Source of the DNA: Dioscorea cayenensis subsp. rotundata
Lineage: Eukaryota; Streptophyta; Magnoliopsida; Dioscoreales; Dioscoreaceae
NCBI RefSeq assembly: GCF_009730915.1
Contig: NC_052480.1
Location: 1,178,001-1,242,000 of the forward strand
Reading direction: 5' to 3'
Length of the DNA: 64,000 nt
Positions within the stretch are counted from its first letter, which is position 1; each line of letters starts with the position of its first letter. Shown here one piece after another: positions 34,366 through 44,149 of the stretch. Made by a program: the position numbers and the translations under genes. Below the pieces are notes generated by a model, which did no database searches, had not been told where the DNA came from, and was given only the letters and a program-made list of their open reading frames with translations.

Positions 34366-37300
34366 ATAGAGGAAGAAGAATGACTCACATAAAAAGGAAG
34401 ATGACAAAAACAACTGCATGACAGACTTTCTAAGAGTGATGATGATGTTACTTTGATTTATGCTGACTTTTGAGTGTTATCATGTTGATAGTTCGGACTG
34501 CAGTGGTTTTGTAGATATGGGTGCTTCATACCATTGTGTTCCTAGAAGGGAGTACTTCATGAACTACCAGTCGGGTGATTTTTGGTAGTGTTAAGATGGG
34601 TAACCAGAGCTCAACAAGCATTGTTGGTTTAGGTGATATTCGTGTGAAGACTAGTCTTAGATGCATACTTACATTGAAAGGTGTAGCGCCAGTATTCACG
34701 ATCTACGCCTTTAATTTGCTCTCGATAATGTGCTTGATCAAGAAGGCTTCCGACACACCTTTGAAAATGGCAAGTGGAAGCTGTCCAAAGGTTCTATAAC
34801 GATTTATGCGAGGCGAGTTGTGTTGCTCTTTGTACAAGACATATTTGAGTGTATGTTCGATGAAATTAATGCAGTGGAAGATAAGAATTCTCCTAATTTG
34901 TGGCACGAAGATTGGGACACATGAGTGACAAGGGTTTAAAATGTCTAGCGTGTAAATCTCTCATTCCTGCTGATACTACGTTGCTCTTGACCCTTGTGAT
35001 CATTGATTCGGCGAGGAAAAGCAGAGATAGAGCTTCTTTTGCTAGGAAGTCTACTAGGGAGGCAAGCTAAGCTGGAGCTTGTGCACTCCGATGTCTGTGT
35101 TCCCATTGAGGTGGAGTCAAATGGTGGCAACAAATATTTTGTTACCTTAATTGATGATGCTAGTAGAAAAATTTGGGTTTACATGTTGAAGACCAAGAGC
35201 CAAGTATTTGAGACATTCCAGAAATTTCATGCTATGGTGGAAAGGGAGACGGAAAAAAAATTGAAGTGCCTCAGTTCTGATAATGGTGGTGAGTATACTT
35301 CACATGAGTTCGGGAATTATTGTTCACAGCAAGGTATTCGACATGTGAAGACAGTTCCCGGCACCCCACAACATAATGATGTTGCAGAGAGGATGAACAG
35401 AACCATTGTGGAGAAAGTGAGATGTATGTTGAAGATGTCTGATCTACCTAAATCATTTTGGGCAGAGACAGTGAAAACTGCAGTTTATTTGATCAACCGT
35501 TCTCCATCTATTCCTTTGGGTCTTGACATTCCCGAGAGAGCATGGAAGGGATGTGATCCCACATATTCACATCTTAGAGTCTTTGGATGCAAGGCATACA
35601 TGCATGTGCCGAAAGGTCAGAGATTGAAGCTTGATTCGAAGACTACTCCATGTGTGTTTGTTGGCTATGGCGATGAAGAGTATGGGTTCAGGCTCTATGA
35701 TCCCGAGAAGCGTAAGGTAACGAGAAGCGGAGATGTAGTGTTCTTTGAGCGTGAGATGGGAGCAAAAACTTTTTAAGGGCAAGGTATCATTCTAACTCGA
35801 TTCGTTTATTGATACTACTAATGACTCTTTTTGTTCCTACTGCATTTTCGTCTGAACATCCAACACATGGCGATCTTGATGCAGACACATGATGGTGTTG
35901 AGGAGGTACAACCCGATGTTGATGATGATGTACCACGGTTTGATGATGCTCCCTAATGATGCTCAACCCGGATGATGAAGAGGTTCATGAGCGGGTGGAA
36001 CAACCTACTTCGCCAGATGGATGATGTTCGATTAGGAGGTCAACCGTGAGATCATAAACCTTCTACAAAGTATCCAAGCACGAGTTACATCTTAGTCACT
36101 AATGAGGGGAGCCCGAGAGTTTCCAAGAAGCGTTGTCTAGTGAAGATAAAGATTTTTGGCTCGAGGCTATGAAAGAGGAGATGGATTCTTTGAAGAACAG
36201 ACCTATGAGTTAGTGAATCTTCCTAGAGGCAAGAAAGTCTTGAAAAATAGATAGGTTTTCAAGAACAAGAAAGATGGTGAGAAGATAGTGAAGCGGAAAG
36301 CTCGATTGGTGGTCGAAAGGATGCAACCGAAAAAAGGGCGCTGACTATGATGAAATTTTTTTCTCCCGTTGTCAAGATAACTTCTATCGAGCTGCTTTTT
36401 AGGGTATGTTGCAAGTCTTGATCTTGAGTTGGAGCTGCTTGATGTAAAGACTACTTTTCTACATGGTGACTTGCATGAAGAAATTTACATGGAACAACCT
36501 GAAGGCTTTGAAGAAAAAGGGAAGGAAAAACTTGTTTGCAAGTTGAAGAAGAGTCTTTATGGGCTTAAACAGGCACCAAGGCAGTGGTATCGGAAATTTG
36601 ATTCGTTTATGACAAGTAATAGTTATAAGCGGACTTCGCAGATCCTTGTGTGTATTTTCGGAAAGTTCCCTCGGTGACAACTTCATTATCCTTCTTTTTG
36701 TATGTAGATGATATCGTCGATAGTTGGGCAAGATTCGATGATGATTATCAACTTGAAGAAAGATTTGTCCAAGTCATTCTGACATGAAAGATTTGGGTCC
36801 CTGCAAAGCAAATCTTAGGCATGGAGATTGCTCGTGACCGCAAGGCTAGAAAGTTATGGCTATCTCAACAAAAGTATATTGAGCGTAGTGCTTGAAAGGT
36901 TCAATATGAAGCATGCTAAGCCTGTTAGCACACCACTCGCATTACATTTTAACCTGAGTAAGAGATCTTGTCCTACAACAGAGAAGAAGAAAGCAAGTAT
37001 ATCATCTATTCCTTATTCTTTTGTTGTTGGTTCCTTGATGTATGCTATGGTGTGTACAAGGCCCGATATTGTACATTCTATTGGTTTGGTGAGCAGATAC
37101 TTATCCAATCCAGGTAAGACTCACTGGGATGCAGTGAAGTGGATCTTCAGATACTTGCGTGGCACTTCCAAACTTTGTTTGTGTTATGGAGGTGGCAAAC
37201 CTGTTCTTGAGGGATATACAGATGCAGATATGACCGGTGATCTTGATAGTAGAAAGTCTACCTCAGGTTATGTGTTCACACTTTCAGGGGAAGCCATTTC

Positions 37301-37632
37301 TTTGCAATCTAAATTACAAAAGTGTGTGGCCTTATCGACTACTGAGGCAGAGTATATAGCAGCTGTGGAAGCAAGTAAGGAAATGCTTTGGTTGAAGAGG
37401 TTTCTTCAAGAGTTGGGTTTGGAACATGGTGAGTATGTGGTATTCTGTGATAGTCAGAGTGCTATAGATTTGAGCAAGAATTCCATGTATCACGCCCGCA
37501 CCAAGCATATTGATGTTCGATATCATTGGTTGTGGAATATTATTGAAGAAAAGATGATGAAACTGAAGAAAGTTCATACAAATAAGAATGGTGCAGACAT
37601 GTTAACCAAAGTGGTTCCAGGAAGCAAGCTTT
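34366..37632 (+). pseudogene. Copia pol: protease, integrase, RT, RNase H (broken)
   Basis: Polyprotein that matures, copies and integrates the element. Protease: VDMGASYHCVP at about 34512 (D-x-G-A active site). GAG-pre-integrase: LWHE at 34900. Integrase: 35003-35776, with HSDV (Asp), SSDNGGEY (Asp) and AERMNR (Glu), the D,D,E catalytic set, then the LRVFGCKAYMHVPK and GYGDEEYGFRLYDP C-terminal motifs. RT: 36140-36790, with LDVKTTFLHGDLHEEIYM, SLYGLKQAPRQW and YVDDI at 36701. RNase H: 36828-37632, with TDADMTGDLDSRKSTSG, STTEAEYIA and ARTKHIDVRYHW, and the end ADMLTKVVPGSK. Frameshifts and stops occur at 34465, 34590, 34925, 35777, 36020-36420 and 36680-36830. The last frame runs straight into the truncated 3' LTR. 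Confidence 0.92.
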
Positions 37633-38319
37633 CATATTGCTTTTGTTGTTTATGTTGGGACTTTATGTTGGACTTGTTATGTCTTATTTCTTGGGTCCAT
37701 TTGACATTGATATTAGGGTTTCCAAGAGAATTTTCTATTGTGGGATTGTATTCTTTGGTTTTGGTTGTACAACATCAGAAAGGCGGACGGCAATCAAAGA
37801 AGAAAAGAGAGAGCTTAAGAGGGGTTTGTTATTCTCAGTTTTATGTGCGCAGTTTTGATCAACTCTACGATCGGAGGTATTACCTTAGTCCGATTTTGCT
37901 CAAACTTGGCCAGCTTTTTCCTGACAAGAAGGGCTTCATTTTGAACGGTCGGATCGTCCTCAGGTGCTCCGGTTTAATCAGAAACGCAGCTTTAACAGAC
38001 CAACAGTTTTTGGGTGATTTCTACACTTTTTTGCTCTATCTTCATCTCTTATTGTTCTTTGAGTTTGTTGGTGGGTTGTGAATCCTTTGTTGACTGATTT
38101 GGGGTTCTTTTGCCCTCAATTTATCAATAAGAGAAGTAAAGGGTGGACTCCTTGAACGGTCCCGTGGTTTTTATCCTTCACATCGAAGGGGTTTTCCACG
38201 TATAAATTGGTGTGTGCTGTTTGTGTGATTTATTATGGGTTGATTGAATTGTTTAATTGGTTGGTTGTCTTGATTGTTTGACTTTGTGAGTATCGTAGAG
38301 ACCTTTGGCGATCTTTACA
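37629..38319 (+). repeat. 3' LTR of the copia element, 5' edge missing
   Basis: Matches the 5' LTR from base 26300 or so to its end, but the first 25-30 bases (TGTTATGGGTCCAGCCCATA and a little more) and the polypurine tract are absent, so pol runs into the LTR. The right end TTTACA and the ACAAG duplication are intact. Confidence 0.85.
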
Positions 38320-39280
38320 ACAAGAAGGGTTTTGGGAAACCTAGAATTGCTGGTCGGGATTGGGATGAGGTGAAGAAGACTCTAGCTGAGTTGGCGATGA
38401 CATGGCCGCTACTTAACTTGAGGTGTGCTGTGCTGGACTGCCATGTAAGACATTTATCTGAATTTAATATATTGACATGGTAGCCACATTAGCACTATCA
38501 CCGGAATCATCCCAAAAAGAGGCTCTTATGGTCTCTCATATTCTCACACGAAATATTTGTGGTTGCTCGGGTAAAAAAAAAAAAGAGACTTGTGACCATT
38601 GTATTATAACTTAAAAACATTTGTTGCTACCAATGTAATTATCCCCCTACATGTATTAGTCAATGGATACCACAAAAAAATAAAAATAAAAAATAAAAAA
38701 AGAAGAAGAATTTTAAACATCTCAAAGAAACCAAAATAATAACTTAACCATGTGAAAGAATCTTGGCATAGTAAACTCAATTGAAACGCCAAATAAAAAT
38801 TGGAAGTTCCAAGATCCAAAAGATATCAAAGGTTTAAAAAAAGTTTCAAAGTCAAAGTCATAACGAGTTAGCAAATTTTTTCAAACGCCAAAAATTAAAA
38901 AGAGATTTTAATTTGAAATTAAGGCCGGAAAGGAAGGACTGGATTTTAAGCATAATTATATATATATATATATAGTTTAAATCTATATATCGATAGAATT
39001 ACCTAGGCCACAAAGGTATCTTTTAATTCTATCCAAATGCATTAAATGATGAAAAAAACAAAGCATATAATTCAATTTTCTAATTTATTTTCTCTTTTAT
39101 TGTATTAAATGTCTATCCAAAAAAAAAATCCAATCTTTTAACAATAAATAAAAAATAATCTAATTTTTGTATTAAATGTAATGAGTTGGAATGGTCGCAT
39201 CTGACCCATGTGAAAATTGACAAAATATCCAGAAAATAAAAGTTTTTGTTGTATCCTCCTATGTTTTATATAGTAATGAG

Positions 39281-40321
39281 CAATGTTTTCAAAACCGGAC
39301 CGGGAAGTGAACCGGCGAAGTAACCGGATCATGGGTCAATCGATTGGACTGGATGACCCGGTTTGGTCGAACCGGATGACGTAATATATATATATAGATA
39401 GATAGATATCAATTATCCAAACTCACATATATTCCCAAGCTAATTCAAACTAATGAGAATACTATATTTTTATAAGATGATGTAAGATGATGTCAAATAA
39501 AAAAATAAATGGTAAAAAGAGAACATCCAGGGAATTAGAATGAATATATATGAAAAATAAAATTAGCAAAATTATAAGTTTGGGCCAAAAACTGGTTGGT
39601 TTGGAGTCTTTGGACTAAGATACAAAGGCCCAACCCACTTACTATCTCAAAAATCCTTAATTCTCAAAGCTTTAACAACCGTCAGATCCCACAATATATG
39701 ATCGGATGGTCTTTAGAGATTAGGGTTTCCATCATGTCATCCTCCTCATGATAAATAAACCCTAGCCGTTCTTTGCCGATCTTGCTCTCTCTCTCTCTTT
39801 TTGAATTCACCTTCTCTCGCCATCTCTCTCACGCTCTCTATCTCTCTCTATGTTTTTGTTTCTCTCTTTTGTTTTTGAATTCACCTTCTCCGCCATCTCT
39901 CTCACGCTCTCTATCTCTCTCTCGTGTTTTGTTTTTTTCTTAATATTTTAAAGGTTGAATTTGAGATAATGAATGATCATTGTGCTTGATATGTAATTCT
40001 TTTACAAATCCACTGGTGATGGTTACACAAACCCTCTAAGAAGTTTTGAGCAAAATCCATTCATGTTTTTTGTTTTACTTATTTTTCTTTTTTTATTAAT
40101 GTTTGAATCCATCTAGTTTTTGCTTAACAAAAATTTTTTTTAAAAAAAATTAGAACCGGGGTCGACCCGGTTCAGGTCAACCCGGCCGGTTCGGCGGGTT
40201 TGACCGAGTTTGACCGGGTCAACACCTGGTCAATAATTTGTGTAGAACCGGACCGGACTGCTGACCGGTTCCCGGTTTTACCGGTCCGACCGGCCGGTCC
40301 GGTCCGGGTTTCAAAACATTG
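39281..40321. mobile_element. hAT element carrying a captured promoter-like segment
   Basis: Ends CAATGTTTTCAAAACCGG and GTTTCAAAACATTG, with an exact 8-bp duplication GTAATGAG (39273-39280 and 40322-40329). The left 235 bp, to ATGGTAAAA at about 39515, and the right 185 bp, from TTAGAACCGGGG at about 40150, match the two hAT copies at 51.17 and 52.43 kb. The middle does not: it holds TTTGGGCC, AGGCCCAACCCA, AAATAAACCCTAGCCG and a CT-rich leader (CTCTCTCTC, with GAATTCACCTTCTC occurring twice), which looks like a plant promoter and 5'UTR. No transposase. Confidence 0.88.
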
Positions 40322-41120
40322 GTAATGAGTATGGATAGGAACCCCACACCAAACAAACTATATGCTGTCAAAATCATTATTCGTAGACCCTGCTATATGT
40401 TTTGAATTATATATATATATATATAAACTTAACGCATATTACATTTAATTAGCATAAGTCCAAGTTAATCATGTAGGAATTAAGTTAATAGAGCTATATA
40501 AAATATATTGATCAAAGCTACTCATCAATCTTCAAAATTATCACTGACAAAATACCAGTTAGGTATTTTCTCTAACTTTTAACAAAAGAGCATTTTGGTT
40601 GACTATTTCTTATTTTTGTTTGGTAATTAACATTTCTGTGTTAGATTTATTTTGAGTTATCTTCTCTCATTCCAAATCATATAGAAAGTTTTATCGATAT
40701 TTTAAGATTGTCAGCAATGGACAATTCGCATTATATGGGTTTAGATCTTTTCAAGTTAATGCAAACAAATGTAATAAGCAAAAAGCGTTGAACTAAAGTG
40801 AAAACGTTTTAAAGGAGTGAAGAAATTTTTTTTAATTATTTTAAAATTAAATAAATATATTTTAAATGTAGGAAAAACAAAGAAGGATCACCGAGTGTAG
40901 GGAAACTAAATCCAATGAACAATAAGGACTTGCCAAGTAAATTTGGAAAAAAGTGAATAAGCCACAATATCAAATCCTTGATCTTTGATTCTAAAGAGAT
41001 ACAGAAAATATTAACTCTGCTAGCTGGACTGGTTTATTGTCAAAGTTCTATATATTTTTGAAAGCATCAAATGGATAATGAATTTGGATAACATATAAAA
41101 AATTTTGAACAAACTATTTT

Positions 41121-41342
41121 TTTTTTTTTTTGAATAATAGACGACAAGCGCCCTTTTTATATGAATATAAACAGTACTAAACAGTACTGGAACCCCGGAT
41201 GTACAGTATATGTACAGTATGAGAATAGTATAAAAATCATGAATAAACAGTATGGTGAACAGTACTGTCGGGAGAGGGATTTGAACCCATAACCTCCCCC
41301 TTATACTTTGGTGTCATACCATTGGGCTATCCAATGGTTGAC
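41121..41342 (-). mobile_element. tRNA-derived SINE (minus strand), second copy type
   Basis: On the minus strand: box A TAGCCCAATGG (complement of 41319-41329), box B GGGTTCAAATCC (complement of 41278-41289), body with several ACAGTACTG/CAGTAC phrases, then the A-run (T's at 41116-41130 on the plus strand). The target duplication TGAACAAA(C/A)TATTTT is seen at 41106-41120 and 41343-41357, minus one base. It differs in sequence from the SINE at 10.6 kb. Confidence 0.78.
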
Positions 41343-42181
41343 TGAACAAAATATTTTGTGTTTTAAAAACACTCATATATCTTAACTGCTTAAATAAGAA
41401 GATACCAATTTGTTATTATTTTTATTATTATGCATATTCTTAAAATAAAGTTTATGCTCTTTATAATATTGTGAACAATTCTTTATACTAAATTGCTCTA
41501 GTGTGACAAGGACTTTGATCATTATCTTAATAGTTTTTGTATAATTTAATTATATCGATGTTTGACATGCATATTTATTTGATAAATTCCATTGATACTA
41601 CATAAATATATATATATGATCTCAATATCATGGTGCAATGGCATCGCCATATTTTGTTACTTGATGATCAATAACACATCCTTGGTCCAACCAGAAAGTA
41701 AAAGTATTTTACTTTTAAAGATAATTTTGTCAAGCCTCAAGTGAAAGGTCATTGTGAGCCAATAATAATGACAATAATGGTCTATTGAGGACCATTCTCA
41801 CAAATGACAATAGTCTATTGAGGACCATTTTTATTTTTGTTGATCCATTCCGATTCAAAAATTTAGATAAAAAGATATATTTGCATTTGTATATCTCTCA
41901 AACGAGTAAATATTTTGAGGAGTCACTCAACTTTATTTTATTTTCAAATCAATCATCAAACTTTAATTTGAATCAATTTGGTCTCCTATCTTCGATTTAA
42001 TTACACCGATTGGTTACCCCATATTTTTTGGCCCCTCTTTGCCTAGTATGGAGTTGAATAAATAACTCAGCTAAAAACTTACATGTTTCCAAGGTTAGTT
42101 GGAGTGCCAAAAGGTGAGTTAGCTACTTTTGGTTTTCATAAATCCTCATGGATGAGTAGCCAAAATATGCCATAATTTGTT

Positions 42182-42775
42182 TGATAAATAAATCAAACCT
42201 GGAAGAAGAATTTGTGCAAAGAGACCATATGGAAGAAGGGAAGAAAAAATTAGAATTTTTCTATTACAAGGGGAGAAAATCATAACGAGTACAAAATAAG
42301 AGTATATAAAGCCAAACTAAACAAAAAATATAAAATGACTATAATACCCATATAAAATTGATAGGAACACAAGTGTACCAATCGTGTAATAAAGTGTTTG
42401 TGAATGCAAAGTCTCAGTCCACAAGGAAGAAAGTGAATATTAGTAATAACCCTAATTCTGAAAAATAGCTTAAGTGATAAAGATATACATGTGTGAACAA
42501 TAGAAAACTAAAGCAAGAAATACAGAAATAAAGTAGGAGAGAAACCAAGGGAAGAAATGATGTTCAGGTATAACATCCCTCTAGGGTTATAAAGTGCAGG
42601 ACAAATGTTGTTTTAAGCATGCAATCCGATTTGAATAGAGAGGTTTCCATAATTATAATAAATCTAAATTTCTCAGGTGAAGAGTAACTGAATAGGTGCA
42701 GAGGTGATACAGACATTCACACAATTGCATTAACATTCTATGAAACCTCATTGTGAGTTAATGACAATCTCTCTC

Positions 42776-42819
<44 letters not shown>

Positions 42820-44133
42820 CCCCTAATCCGAATACATAGTAGAGATACGATTTCTCCTAAAATCTACGCTACATTATTACAAAGAGTACGGAGAGTATCA
42901 CTAACTCACTCAGGAGAATTGAGGGAGACGAAGTCTCCAAAGTACCCTATACTTAAGCTTATTCACAATTCCTCTAATCACACATGCCTATGCTAGGTGG
43001 GTATTTTTACTCATCACAAAAGCACATCAAATATGATAGCTAGGGATTTCTCCTCATTAGCAACCAAGCATTCAAATACGCAATTAGATTAAATAGAAAT
43101 GATTACAATTAGAAAAACAATTAAAGCATCAAAGATCCACAACCAATGTCAAAAGATAAACTCTAGAGTTCAACTATGTCACAACATCTACAAATTAGGC
43201 CTCCATTAAAGGAGGGCAAGCATTTAAGATAGAAGATATAGGAGGAAACATAGAAAACATAAAATCCCTTTTTCCATCGTGACAAAGAAGGATCGCTGAA
43301 GAAGCCCTAAGAAAGCTTCCACACATGCTGCCAAGGTAAACTTGACGGCTATGATCTTCAATCCCTTTAAATGTGTATCCAAATCTCCCTTGGATTAGCC
43401 CTTGAGTACTAGAGATTCATCTACTTTCTTCCCTAACTTCGCCTAAAAGAATCTTCCAAAAGAAAAGCAAAGATAACCCTAAATATCCTCATACAAATCT
43501 ATTTATAAATGTCTGCTTATAGGTTGTTTATAGGAACACTTATGGCTATAAAAATGTTGCGAGCCTTATAGGAACACTTATGGCTAGAAGTCCTGTCCGT
43601 AAAGTCTTCTATCCGTATTATGGTCTAGCTTATGGTTGTAAGTGTTGGACCATAAGCTCCTTTGTGGTTCTTCTTACGACCATCCTTATGGGCGTATGCT
43701 ATGGTCATAAGCTCCTCTAAATGATTCTTACGGGCATCCTTATGGGTGTAAGTCTTGCCCGTAAGGTCTTTTGATTTAGCTCAGAATTCTCATTATGGGG
43801 ATAAGCATGCTCGCAAGGTTCCTTGGAAAGTGTTTATGGCCATAAGATAGGTTGTAAGCCTCCCACAAGCCACCCATTTTACTTTGTCCTTGTTCAAATG
43901 ATGCCGAGAGTGCTCCAAATTCTTTGTTGAAAGTATGGAGTGCTTCTTATGGCTCTCTCTCATCTTGAGGTGCTGCCATAAGTTTAAGAATAAGAAACAC
44001 ACTGGATTTAGCATTAAATTCCACAACATACTCTAATACAAGCCAAATGAGTGAAGAAAATGATATGACATACATGAACATTGTACACTCATTAAAAATT
44101 AGATAATTAATAAATAAACCCAATATGCTAACA
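42182..44133 (-). repeat. 3' LTR of copia 2, interrupted
   Basis: 42182-42358 and 44100-44133 together match the 212-bp LTR at 48493-48704 (GATAAATAAATCAAACCT, AGTATATAAAGCCAAACTAA, CCAATATGCTAACA). The gap is filled by the solo LTR and its AAAAT duplication. Confidence 0.9.
42359..44094 (-). repeat. Gypsy solo LTR inserted in the copia LTR
   Basis: Plus-strand start TGATAGGAACACAAGTG, end GTACACTCATTA, flanked by AAAAT on both sides (42354-42358 and 44095-44099). No interior or second LTR. Same family as 15449-17057 and 49951-51169 but opposite orientation, with the same palindrome-rich stretch at about 43530-43860. Formed by recombination between the two LTRs of a former full element. A (GA)n run lies at about 42777-42815. 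Confidence 0.88.
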
Positions 44134-44149
44134 TACACCTCAAACTCAC

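Larger units (their letters stand above)
26276..38319 (+). mobile_element. Ty1/copia LTR retrotransposon with a nested Gypsy
   Basis: Starts TGTTATGGG and ends TTTACA, flanked on both sides by ACAAG (26271-26275 and 38320-38324), an exact 5-bp target duplication. Domain order is gag, protease, integrase, reverse transcriptase, RNase H, which is the copia order. The element would be about 5.5 kb; the extra 6.5 kb is a Gypsy-type element in its gag. Many stops and frameshifts make it non-autonomous. The RNase H and end motif YHARTKHIDVRYH suggests a Tork-like lineage, but I cannot place it firmly. Confidence 0.93.
26215..38483 (+). pseudogene. Small open frame interrupted by the copia element
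   Basis: The 61 bases before the left LTR (26215-26275, from ATG) and the 164 after the right LTR (38320-38483) meet in frame across the ACAAG duplication: removing the element and one ACAAG would leave one open frame of about 72 codons ending in TAG. The first part reads MTTTGKKDTDLGVERGR; the second includes GRDWDEVKKTLAELAM. I do not recognise the product. It could be a fragment of another mobile element or a small host gene, and an open frame of this length can arise by chance. All sequence between the two ends is the retrotransposon. Confidence 0.3.
38570..42100 (+). repeat. Lectin-flanking module, copy IV (decayed, no lectin gene)
   Basis: Carries the landmarks of modules II and III in order: TTTAAATCTATATATCGAT (38980), a GGCCACAAAGGTATC phrase (39008), the TTTTGAATTATATATATAT block (40402), TCACTGACAAAATACCAG (40541), AAAAGAGCATTTTGGTTG (40584), GGAAAAACAAAGAAGGATCAC (40871). 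It then joins sequence like 25400-25560 and 17330-17460. The lectin coding sequence is absent. A hAT element and a SINE have inserted into it. Confidence 0.6.

Noticed and set aside
42777..42815. (GA)n run as a regulatory element
   Set aside because: Simple microsatellite inside a solo LTR. No other evidence.
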